From Acidimicrobiaceae bacterium (GTDB lineage Bacteria; Actinomycetota; Acidimicrobiia; Acidimicrobiales; Acidimicrobiaceae): a stretch of DNA of 15,085 nt. Location: assembly GCA_013044365.1 (NCBI GenBank), contig JABEUP010000163.1, positions 1 through 15,085 of the forward strand, written 5' to 3'. The notes beneath the pieces are model-generated. The model was not told where the DNA came from. It ran no database searches and was given only the letters and a program-made list of their open reading frames with translations. Both the position numbers and the translations under genes were made by a program. This document shows, piece after piece, positions 8,546 to 15,085 of this stretch. The stretch's first letter is position 1. The number at the start of each line of letters is the position of its first letter.

Positions 8546-8548
8546 ATA

Positions 8549-8614
8549 TAGACCGGAATCTTGGACAGCCTGACTTTTTGGGGATCTCCCTCAGGTGTAA
8601 CTCCGGTCGGTCTA
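8549..8614. terminator. Possible terminator between convergent ftsX and propeller gene
   Basis: TAGACCG (8549-8555) is the exact reverse complement of CGGTCTA (8608-8614), and overlapping ACCGGA (8552-8557) can instead pair with TCCGGT (8602-8607). The two pairings are alternatives, the loop is about 50 bases, and there is only a short T run (8575-8579). The position between two genes that meet head-on suits a shared terminator, but the structure is weak. Confidence 0.3.
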
Positions 8615-9862
8615 GAAAGTGACCTGCTGCCAGTTTAATCCGGCATTGTGAGTCATCACGAAATATGATGAAACAGTTCCGGCCTTGGTTGCGTTACCTT
8701 CGACGGCAAATCCCTGGCTATTGGTGGTAAATCCAAGGTCATGGATTGGGGCTCCTCCAAAGGCGGGACTATTGAGAATCGTTTGCCAGCTTGACCCGCC
8801 ATTTGTACTGAGGTACAGGAAAGTTGCTCCCGACGCAGCGGCAACCGCAATCGTGTTGCCGTCAGGTGAAGCAATCGCATCGAGGATTCCGGCCAGCGGT
8901 GGTTGCGACGGCGCAGTGGTAAATGTTGAAAGATTTGTAGTTTTTACGACGGTTTTCTGCTGAGTTCCAGCCCCGGCGTCTCCGCCGCACGCAAGCACAA
9001 TCTGTGGATCGGACGAGCCGGCAACCGGTGCAGCCACGGCTACAACGGGATTGGTTGGGATTCCATTCAGGCATCCTGGATTAAGGTGGGTCCAGCTGGC
9101 CGTTCCGGTTGCTTGGTAGTACAAGTCACCTTTGTTGTCGTTCATCGATATCACAGTTCCGTAAGGATTTGTTACAATCCGGGGTTGCCATCCAGGTGAA
9201 ATGGTCGGCTGAGACTGCAAGGCAAAGTTATCCCCGGTGGCGGGCGAGCTGTAGAGTAATTCGGCTCCGGGAATTGCAGTATTTGGATTTCCTGCAATCA
9301 GATATGTCGTGGTTCCATTAGTTTCAAGGGAAGTCACTCCGTAAGAACTTGGCGCACCGGAGAGAGTGACTTTCTGCCAGGTGGCTCCACCGTCCTTGGT
9401 CGCATAAAAACTTGGGCCGTAAAGGTATCCGTCGAGAATATTTACGAAGCGTATTCTTGAGACTGCCGCGCTATTGGAGGTAAGTAGCGGTCCTTGGGCC
9501 AGTGGAGTGGCTGGAGCCGGGATCGAGAGCCAGGTCTTCCCTCCATCTTCAGTTCTAGCTATTGTAAGACACGGCCCGCCGGTGCAGTTTGAAATACCGA
9601 GTACGAATCCGATATTTGATGAAACGAAGCTGGCAGATTGCGGTTCAAATCCAGAGGGCAGTGGTGTGCCTGCGGGTGCGACTACAGGCGGTTTGGTCGT
9701 AGTGGTCGAAGATGTCGTAGTCGTGGTAGACGACGTGGTCGTCGTTGTAGAAATTGCCAATGTCTTTTTTGATGAAGTCATATTGTAGCCAACTGCTGCG
9801 GCAGCAACGATTACAAGTGCAACCACAACAGTGCCGATCACTATTTTTCTTTGTCTGGTCAT
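8612..9862 (-). CDS. Membrane-anchored Asp-box (BNR-like) beta-propeller protein, function unknown
   Basis: The 416-residue product has a short basic N-terminus (TRQRK), one hydrophobic helix at about 7-24 that acts as an uncleaved anchor or signal peptide, then a Thr/Ser spacer at 38-56 and Pro-rich KPPVVAPAG. The rest should lie outside the cell. Four Asp-box-like turns are visible: TEDGGKTW (104-111), TKDGGATW (155-162), STNGGSSW (352-359) and the degenerate THNAGLNW (404-411). Such motifs mark propeller folds as in sialidases, sortilin and Ycf48-like proteins. No sialidase RIP motif was seen, so hydrolase activity should not be assumed; a binding role is more likely. Cys93 and Cys98 could form a disulfide. 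The ATG start is backed by GGAGGA. It converges on ftsX and diverges from tal-pgi, so it is transcribed alone. Confidence 0.88.
   Translation of the reverse strand: MTRQRKIVIGTVVVALVIVAAAAVGYNMTSSKKTLAISTTTTTSSTTTTTSSTTTTKPPVVAPAGTPLPSGFEPQSASFVSSNIGFVLGISNCTGGPCLTIARTEDGGKTWLSIPAPATPLAQGPLLTSNSAAVSRIRFVNILDGYLYGPSFYATKDGGATWQKVTLSGAPSSYGVTSLETNGTTTYLIAGNPNTAIPGAELLYSSPATGDNFALQSQPTISPGWQPRIVTNPYGTVISMNDNKGDLYYQATGTASWTHLNPGCLNGIPTNPVVAVAAPVAGSSDPQIVLACGGDAGAGTQQKTVVKTTNLSTFTTAPSQPPLAGILDAIASPDGNTIAVAAASGATFLYLSTNGGSSWQTILNSPAFGGAPIHDLGFTTNSQGFAVEGNATKAGTVSSYFVMTHNAGLNWQQVTF
9695..9751 (-). repeat. Low-complexity repeat encoding a Thr/Ser linker
   Basis: Nineteen codons on the minus strand read Ser, then five Thr, two Ser, five Thr, two Ser, four Thr. 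The codons are mixed (ACA, ACG, ACC, ACT, TCG, TCT), so the repeat is kept at protein level rather than being a fresh DNA slippage product. It separates the membrane helix from the propeller and would be a flexible, possibly O-mannosylated stalk. Confidence 0.85.
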
Positions 9863-9867
9863 GGCAT

Positions 9868-9873
9868 TCCTCC
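9868..9873 (-). promoter_or_regulatory. Ribosome binding site of the propeller gene
   Basis: Read on the minus strand, GGAGGA stands five bases before the ATG at 9862-9860. It fixes the start at the basic N-terminus ahead of the hydrophobic helix. Confidence 0.8.
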
Positions 9874-10045
9874 GTAAATCGCCCTGATTCGATCTGAGTC
9901 AGACCATTAAATTGTGCCCTAAACCGGGGTTAGAACTTCCACCGCGCCTGTCCGTTCGATGGACCTGTTTGACGGATACCCGGGGACAAATCAAGAATTT
10001 GCCTGATCATAGGATAGCTGTGGTTGGCCTTAGGTTTCAGGCATA

Positions 10046-10073
10046 TAGACCCTTTAGCAGCTATAAATATACT
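10046..10073 (+). promoter_or_regulatory. Candidate promoter of tal-pgi
   Basis: TAGACC (10046-10051) and TATACT (10068-10073) stand 16 bases apart and match the vegetative -35 and -10 consensus at four and five of six positions. This is the best pair seen upstream of tal-pgi, but such matches occur by chance in AT-rich DNA. Confidence 0.3.
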
Positions 10074-10224
10074 CTGCCGAGGAATTAATAAATGGTCGTC
10101 ACAAGTTCCTGCAGTTCAGAGTGCATTAACTAGGGGGTGGTTCTATCCAAGGCAGGTTTTTGGGGTACTGTCGAAGGTATCACCTTGGAGTGAAGCTGAA
10201 TCAACGTGAATTGATGATTCCGAG

Positions 10225-13080
10225 ATGTCCAGAAAGCGAGTTGAAGTGACATCTGAGTTTCCAGTTGTTCCAATTTCTAACCCAATTTTCGATGCACTAG
10301 CGCTTGGCCAGAGTATTTGGTACGACAATATTAGGAGGTCTCTACTCAGCTCCGGGCAGTTGACCAGGATGGTAAGCGAAGACGGACTGCGTGGAGTGAC
10401 ATCCAACCCGTCAATTTTCGACAAGGCGATCGCCGGTTCAACTGATTACGACGAAGTTTTAGACAAAATTAGGACAAGAGGAGGCTTCGACGCTAAGTCG
10501 GCATACGAAGAGCTGGCCTTTGCCGATATTGTTACTGCTGCTGATATTATGCATTCGGTTTATGATGCCAGCTCAAAACAGGATGGCTACGTTAGCATAG
10601 AGGTTCCGCCACATCTCGCCCATGATACACATGGAACCGTCGACGAAGCAACCAGGATATGGGAGACGGTAGACCGGCCCAATCTTATGATTAAGGTTCC
10701 TGGTACTGTCGAGGGACTGGCTGCTCTTAGAACATTAATCAGGCGGGGAATCAACGTAAACGTCACTCTGTTGTTTTCGATCCAAACCTACGAAGAGACT
10801 GCACGGGCTTATATCGATGGACTTAAAGAACGACTTTCCGATGGCAAGAGTCTTGAGGGGGTTGCTTCGGTCGCCAGTTTTTTCATAAGTCGAATTGACT
10901 CCGCCATAGACCCGTTGGTTAGCGACGAGTTGGCTGGTAAAATTGGAATTGCTAGTGCCAAGGTCGCCTATAAACGATATAAGGGGATATTTTCCGGCGC
11001 AGAATGGCAGAAACTTCTGGCGGCAGGGGCATCGTCACAAAGGCTGCTGTGGGCATCAACCAGTACCAAGAATGCCGCCTATCCTCCTCTGATCTATGTG
11101 GAGTCTTTAATAGGTCACAATACGGTCAATACTCTTCCGCCAGCGACTTACGAAGGCTTTAAGTCCAAGGGGTATGTTGCGCCAACTTTGGAGAATGAGG
11201 AAGAAGGAGCCGAGGAACTGCTGATCCGTTTGTCAGGTGAGGGCATATCACTCCAAAACATTACTGGCAAGTTGCTTGAAGAAGGACTTGCCTCATTCGA
11301 GGAATCATTCAAAAAACTTCTGGCGTCGATTGAGAACTCAATCAGGGGGTTGAGGCCAGCTACATTTGCGTTTGACGCTCAACTTCCTGAATCTCTTGGG
11401 CATAGAGTTCAAGAGATATCTGACGAATGGCGTGAGTCGTCCAAGGTCGGAAGAATATGGCTTCATGATCGCCGGGTTTGGAGCAACAAGGACGAAGATA
11501 AGTGGCTTGGGTGGCTTTCAACTCCCATGGACCAGAGTTCGCATGCACATCATTTTCTTCAGATATCCCGCATGGTTGGGGATAATAGATTTCAGGACGC
11601 AGTCGTTCTGGGAATGGGTGGATCGAGTCTATGTCCGGAGGCTCTTTCAATGACGTTCGACCCTGTCAAGGGGTTCCCGCGTCTTAGTATTTTGGATTCA
11701 ACCGATCCGGTACAGATAAAAAGGCTTGCCGAAAAGTTGGATTTGTCCGAGACCTTATTTTTTGTCTCGTCAAAATCGGGTACCACTCTCGAGCCCAATA
11801 TTTATGCAGATTATTTTTATGATCGGACCAAGACGGCGGTGGGGGATGCTGAGGTTGGCAAACACTTTATTGCTATTACCGATCCCGGTTCACCCCTCGA
11901 ATTAAGGGCCAGATCGGAAAAATGGCGTGGTATCTACCACGGAGTTCCTTCTATCGGAGGAAGATATTCCGCACTAAGCGATTTCGGAATGATTCCCGGT
12001 GCAGCTTCAGGATTTGATGTGCTAGAGCTCTTGGACCGGGCGGAGGCTATGGCTCATGCATGTGCGTCCTGTGTGCCATTGACAGATAATCCCGGGTTTT
12101 TGCTCGGTGCGATTATTGGTGCAGCAACAATTTCTGGAAGAGATAAATTGACAATCGAGGCCTCGGGATCGATTTCTGACCTTGGGGCCTGGTTGAGCCA
12201 ATTGCTAGCCGAGTCAACTGGCAAGGACGGCAGAGGAGTCATTCCAATTGACGGAGAGCCCCTTGGTTCTCCCGGCGACTACAGTGACGACCGGTTATTT
12301 GTGCAGATCAGACTTCTTTCAGAGATCAACAAAGATGCAGATCGCAAAATTGATGACCTAGCCAAGGCCGGGCACCCGGTATGCCGTATTGACCTTACCG
12401 ACGCCTACGATCTGGGCCGGGAATTCTATAGATGGGAGTTTGCCACGGCTGTAGCTGGTTCCATCATTGGAATTGATCCATTTGATCAGCCTGATGTGGA
12501 AGATGCCAAAATAGTAACCAGAGAGTTGACCGAAAAATACGAACGGGATGGTTCGCTTCCAGAGCTGATACCGATCGCCAAGGAAGGCAATTTTACACTG
12601 TTTGCCGATCAATCAAATGCGACAGTGTTAAAAGCTGATGATCGTGATGGCGGAGTGGGGGGCCTTCTTGCAGCTCATTTTCGTAGAACTAACCCCGGTG
12701 ATTATGCAGCATTTTTGGCCTACATTCCGATGAATCATGACAATAACTCGAAGTTGACCGCAATAAGAATATTGATTCGGGATCAGCTAAAGGTGGCGAC
12801 ATGTGTTGGTTTTGGACCGCGATTTCAGCATTCAACCGGCCAGGTATATAAGGGCGGTCCGAACACCGGCGTATTTCTTCAGATTACATGTGACAACGCT
12901 GTTGATATCGAAGTCCCCGGTCACAGTTATACCTTTGGCCTCGTGAAGGAGGCGCAGGCCCGTGGAGATTTCGACGTATTGGCGAAAAGAGAACGGCGGG
13001 TCTTGAGACTTCACATTGGTTCGAACTTGGAGAAAGGTTTGGACGACCTTGTAGCGGTGTTTGCAGATTTTCTCAAATAA
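10225..13080 (+). CDS. tal-pgi: Fused transaldolase / glucose-6-phosphate isomerase
   Basis: This 951-residue protein joins two enzymes. Residues about 20-370 are transaldolase, which moves a dihydroxyacetone unit to make fructose 6-phosphate: GQSIWYDNI (29-37), GVTSNPSIFDKAI (57-69), the Schiff-base Lys157 in MIKVPGT, and INVNVTLLFS (176-185). Residues about 380-951 are phosphoglucose isomerase, which turns fructose 6-phosphate into glucose 6-phosphate: GMGGSS (463-468), SKSGTT (516-521), GGRYSALSDFGMIPG (578-592), IDPFDQPDVEDAK (750-762) and KGGPNTG (876-882). Neither half appears truncated. ATG is the first start after an in-frame stop at 10207 and has no strong ribosome site. gnd follows after 69 bases. 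Fusions of this type are known in several bacterial phyla and pass the shared intermediate within one polypeptide. Confidence 0.95.
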   Translation: MSRKRVEVTSEFPVVPISNPIFDALALGQSIWYDNIRRSLLSSGQLTRMVSEDGLRGVTSNPSIFDKAIAGSTDYDEVLDKIRTRGGFDAKSAYEELAFADIVTAADIMHSVYDASSKQDGYVSIEVPPHLAHDTHGTVDEATRIWETVDRPNLMIKVPGTVEGLAALRTLIRRGINVNVTLLFSIQTYEETARAYIDGLKERLSDGKSLEGVASVASFFISRIDSAIDPLVSDELAGKIGIASAKVAYKRYKGIFSGAEWQKLLAAGASSQRLLWASTSTKNAAYPPLIYVESLIGHNTVNTLPPATYEGFKSKGYVAPTLENEEEGAEELLIRLSGEGISLQNITGKLLEEGLASFEESFKKLLASIENSIRGLRPATFAFDAQLPESLGHRVQEISDEWRESSKVGRIWLHDRRVWSNKDEDKWLGWLSTPMDQSSHAHHFLQISRMVGDNRFQDAVVLGMGGSSLCPEALSMTFDPVKGFPRLSILDSTDPVQIKRLAEKLDLSETLFFVSSKSGTTLEPNIYADYFYDRTKTAVGDAEVGKHFIAITDPGSPLELRARSEKWRGIYHGVPSIGGRYSALSDFGMIPGAASGFDVLELLDRAEAMAHACASCVPLTDNPGFLLGAIIGAATISGRDKLTIEASGSISDLGAWLSQLLAESTGKDGRGVIPIDGEPLGSPGDYSDDRLFVQIRLLSEINKDADRKIDDLAKAGHPVCRIDLTDAYDLGREFYRWEFATAVAGSIIGIDPFDQPDVEDAKIVTRELTEKYERDGSLPELIPIAKEGNFTLFADQSNATVLKADDRDGGVGGLLAAHFRRTNPGDYAAFLAYIPMNHDNNSKLTAIRILIRDQLKVATCVGFGPRFQHSTGQVYKGGPNTGVFLQITCDNAVDIEVPGHSYTFGLVKEAQARGDFDVLAKRERRVLRLHIGSNLEKGLDDLVAVFADFLK

Positions 13081-13149
13081 ACGCTCGCTGTCAATTGGTC
13101 ATTTTCATAATTTAGAGTTCTCGTGTCCGAGAGCAGAGAGGATTAAATC

Positions 13150-14169
13150 ATGCAACTTGGAATGATTGGGCTCGGCAGAATGGGCGCTAACCTGGTGCGC
13201 CGCTCAATGGCCGCAGGTCATGACTGCGTGGTGTTTGATGTGAACGCTTCCGCTGTCGACGCTCTTGCCAAACAGGGTGCTACGGGTGCAGCATCTCTCA
13301 AGGAGTTTATTGCCAGTCTTGAGGCTCCTAGAAACGTTTGGATAATGGTCCCGGCGGGGGACATCACCGAGAAAACTGTTAAGGATCTTTCTGAACTGAT
13401 GGAAAGAGGTGATGCGATAATCGACGGAGGAAACTCCTACTATAGGGACGACTTGAGAAGAGCATCAGAGCTGGAGTCGAAAGGCATTCACTATCTCGAT
13501 GTTGGAACTAGTGGGGGTGTCTGGGGTTTAGAACGTGGATATTGCCTCATGATAGGTGGGGATACACGGGTGATCGAGAGGATGACCCCGATTTTCCAAG
13601 CGATTGCTCCAGGCCCTCAAGCTGCGTCGCGTACCCCTGGACGCGATGGTGATTTTTCTCCAGCCGAAAATGGATATTTGCATTGTGGCCCGGTGGGTGC
13701 CGGTCACTTCGTGAAGATGGTTCACAACGGCATCGAGTACGGATTGATGGCAGCTTATGCCGAAGGGCTTAATATATTGAAGAGTGCGAACATCGGCTCC
13801 GTAAAAATGGATTCGGATGCCGAAACAGCTCCGCTAGAACATCCTGAGTATTATCTTTACGATTTCGATTTGCCGCAGATAAGCGAAGTCTGGAGGCGGG
13901 GGAGCGTGGTGTCTTCGTGGCTGCTCGATTTGACTGCTCAGGCTTTGGCGGAGTCTCCAAATCTCGAGGAATTTTCCGGCCGGGTCTCTGACTCTGGAGA
14001 AGGGCGCTGGACAGCGATCGCCGCGATCGAAGAGGGCGTACCGGCTCCCGTTCTGACTACTGCATTATCGTCGCGGTTCTCTTCCAGGAATCTCGGCGGC
14101 TTCGCCAATCAGGTCCTATCCGCAATGCGGAAGCAGTTCGGAGGGCATGTCGAAAAGAGCGAAGTCTGA
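13150..14169 (+). CDS. gnd: 6-phosphogluconate dehydrogenase (decarboxylating), short form
   Basis: Gnd oxidises and decarboxylates 6-phosphogluconate to ribulose 5-phosphate with reduction of NAD(P). In 339 residues it has the dinucleotide fingerprint GLGRMG (7-12), IDGGNSYYRDD (91-101), DVGTSGGVWGLERGYCLMIGG starting at 117, and the catalytic Lys189 in HFVKMVHNGIEYG. The C-terminal block includes VWRRGSVVSSWLLDL (247-261) and SDSGEGRWT (280-288). It is the short class of about 300-340 residues rather than the 470-residue dimer. Asp30 at the end of the second strand, where NADP-users usually carry a neutral or basic site, suggests NAD preference; that is inference. ATG follows GAGAGGA at 13137-13143. 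It lies between tal-pgi and the phosphatase gene, likely in one operon. Confidence 0.95.
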   Translation: MQLGMIGLGRMGANLVRRSMAAGHDCVVFDVNASAVDALAKQGATGAASLKEFIASLEAPRNVWIMVPAGDITEKTVKDLSELMERGDAIIDGGNSYYRDDLRRASELESKGIHYLDVGTSGGVWGLERGYCLMIGGDTRVIERMTPIFQAIAPGPQAASRTPGRDGDFSPAENGYLHCGPVGAGHFVKMVHNGIEYGLMAAYAEGLNILKSANIGSVKMDSDAETAPLEHPEYYLYDFDLPQISEVWRRGSVVSSWLLDLTAQALAESPNLEEFSGRVSDSGEGRWTAIAAIEEGVPAPVLTTALSSRFSSRNLGGFANQVLSAMRKQFGGHVEKSEV

Positions 14170-14227
14170 GCCAAAGGGATATAGAGCGGTTAATTGGCGA
14201 CCGGATTGATTCGAAAGGTTTATTGGC

Positions 14228-14902
14228 GTGCCAGAGGGACCTGTAGCTATTTTGTTTGACATCGACGGAACTCTAATCACGAGTGGTGGTGCCGGTACTC
14301 GGGCGTGGGCTTTGGCCTTCGACGAGGTGCATGGGGTGAAGGCTGACATTTCTCAGTTGTCTGATTTGGGGATGACCGATCCCGAAGTTGGCGTACGGAG
14401 TTTTGAGGCGGTTATCGGCCGCAAACCGGATCAAAAAGAGCTGGATTGCTTATTAGAACGACATCTGCATTACCTTGTGCTAACGGTAGCGGAATCGGAT
14501 GGGTACCGAGTCCTAGACGGGGCTGAGGATCTCTTGATCGATCTCATAAAAAGGGGATATATGTTGGGGTTGGTCAGTGGAAACAGCGAAAAGGGAGCCC
14601 ATATTAAGCTCAATCGGGCCAACCTGAACAGGTTCTTTTCATTTGGCGGTTATGGCTCTGATTCTTCCGATAGAAACGAACTTACCAAGACCGCGCTGTT
14701 GAGAGCGGAGACGTCTTATGGGGGGCAGCTGGCTCGGGGACAATTTCTAACGGTGGGAGATACAACTCGTGATGTTCAAGCTGCTCACTCGGCGGGAATC
14801 AAATGTGTCGGAGTGGCGACGAGCAAGTTCAGCAAAGAAGATCTTTTGAAAGCCGGAGCGGATTACGTCATAGGTTCCCTGAAGGAAGGGTTACCTATAT
14901 AG
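14228..14902 (+). CDS. HAD-superfamily phosphatase, phosphoglycolate phosphatase-like
   Basis: The 224-residue protein is a haloacid dehalogenase-type hydrolase with a helical C1 cap. Motif I is DIDGTL (11-16) with nucleophile Asp11 and acid/base Asp13; motif II is LVSGNS (115-120); motif III is Lys154; motif IV is GDTTRD (177-182), whose two aspartates hold Mg. The cap covers about 18-90. Family members remove phosphate from small molecules such as 2-phosphoglycolate, but substrate cannot be read from sequence. Its place between gnd and a probable zwf suggests a sugar-phosphate or side-product substrate. The start is GTG with AAAGG nine bases upstream (14214-14218). The spacing after gnd is 58 bases. 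Confidence 0.9.
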   Translation: MPEGPVAILFDIDGTLITSGGAGTRAWALAFDEVHGVKADISQLSDLGMTDPEVGVRSFEAVIGRKPDQKELDCLLERHLHYLVLTVAESDGYRVLDGAEDLLIDLIKRGYMLGLVSGNSEKGAHIKLNRANLNRFFSFGGYGSDSSDRNELTKTALLRAETSYGGQLARGQFLTVGDTTRDVQAAHSAGIKCVGVATSKFSKEDLLKAGADYVIGSLKEGLPI

Positions 14903-14987
14903 ATGTCGGCGGCTAGGAGAGGATTCTTGTTCTCCGCTGTCAACGCGGGGAATTCTCATACGGCTTTGTATGGAACTTTCGCGCGGC

Positions 14988-14994
14988 TAGGAGG
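14988..14994 (+). promoter_or_regulatory. Strong Shine-Dalgarno ahead of the last gene, oddly placed
   Basis: TAGGAGG is the best ribosome site in this part of the window, yet it lies 21 bases before the likely GTG start at 15016. The nearest start codon in range is GTG at 15006, which opens a frame of only seven codons ending at TAA 15027-15029. Confidence 0.5.
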
Positions 14995-15015
14995 ACATAA
15001 AGAAAGTGGGAAGCG

Positions 15016-15085
15016 GTGAGCGGAGATAAGTCGTTATCGAACGGTGCCAGACGGAATGTTGTCCACCCAAAGGACTGCATAGTAA
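15016..15085 (+). CDS. 5' end of a gene cut by the window edge, possibly glucose-6-phosphate dehydrogenase
   Basis: From GTG 15016 the frame stays open for 23 codons to the right edge, ending in HPKDCIV. In Zwf proteins a short variable N-terminus leads into a hydrophobic strand and the GATGDL nucleotide fingerprint, so Pro-Lys-Asp-Cys-Ile-Val would fit just before it, but the fingerprint itself is outside the window. The neighbours tal-pgi and gnd make zwf the natural next member. Identification is therefore by context only, and the start codon is uncertain: GGGA at 15008-15011 is a weak ribosome site. Confidence 0.4.
   Translation, partial: MSGDKSLSNGARRNVVHPKDCIV

Larger units (their letters stand above)
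9863..10224. other. Divergent intergenic region between the propeller gene and tal-pgi
   Basis: The 362 bases hold the promoters of two genes leaving in opposite directions. On the minus side only the GGAGGA site (9868-9873) is clear. On the plus side there is one promoter-like pair at 10046-10073, then a leader of roughly 145 bases with a possible hairpin, TCCAAGG (10146-10152) with CCTTGGA (10183-10189). No protein gene is supported. Confidence 0.6.

Noticed and set aside
10024..10209. 61-codon open frame upstream of tal-pgi
   Set aside because: No ribosome site, no recognisable motif, and it covers the promoter-like and hairpin sequences of the divergent region.
13120..13134. Hairpin TCTCG/CGAGA between tal-pgi and gnd
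   Set aside because: Five pairs only and no T run; too weak to call a terminator or attenuator.
14916..14936. Hairpin GGAGA/TCTCC after the phosphatase gene as a terminator
   Set aside because: Only five pairs with a ten-base loop and no T tract; likely chance.

Overview
This window looks like ordinary chromosome from an actinobacterium, most probably a member of the Acidimicrobiia with unusually moderate GC (close to half by eye, not computed). That placement is an inference. It rests on gene order (sugar-phosphate isomerase then ahcY; hpf-secA-prfB-ftsE-ftsX), frequent TTG and GTG starts behind clear Shine-Dalgarno sites, an RF2 gene without the programmed frameshift, a fused transaldolase/glucose-6-phosphate isomerase, and a secreted propeller protein on a Thr/Ser linker. 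No tRNA, rRNA, CRISPR array, IS element or phage gene was found.

Layout. (1) 1-1837: the 3' end of a SIS-fold phosphoglucose/phosphomannose isomerase followed 34 bases later by ahcY (S-adenosylhomocysteine hydrolase). (2) 1838-2332: a 495-base gene-free gap. It holds one imperfect long-range hairpin and, at 2102-2163, a perfect 27-bp inverted repeat around an 8-base loop, best read as an unusually long two-way terminator. (3) 2333-8545: a same-strand run for protein synthesis, export and division: hpf (ribosome hibernation), secA (preprotein translocase ATPase), prfB (RF2), ftsE and ftsX (division-site ABC complex controlling wall hydrolases). (4) 8612-9862, minus strand: a membrane-anchored Asp-box beta-propeller of unknown function, convergent with ftsX. 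(5) 9863-10224: a divergent promoter region. (6) 10225-15085: a carbohydrate cluster of tal-pgi fusion, gnd, a HAD-family phosphatase, and the first 23 codons of a further gene that may be zwf.

How the genes fit together. The right-hand cluster covers the oxidative pentose phosphate pathway and its return to glycolysis: Gnd makes ribulose 5-phosphate, the transaldolase half rebuilds fructose 6-phosphate, and the isomerase half converts it to glucose 6-phosphate, the substrate of Zwf. The HAD phosphatase inside this cluster may clear an inhibitory side product. The left end carries a second, unrelated isomerase that may serve mannose and nucleotide-sugar supply.

No clearly new biological system is visible. 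The best leads are the long perfect inverted repeat with the empty region before it, the propeller gene next to ftsEX, and the phosphatase beside gnd.
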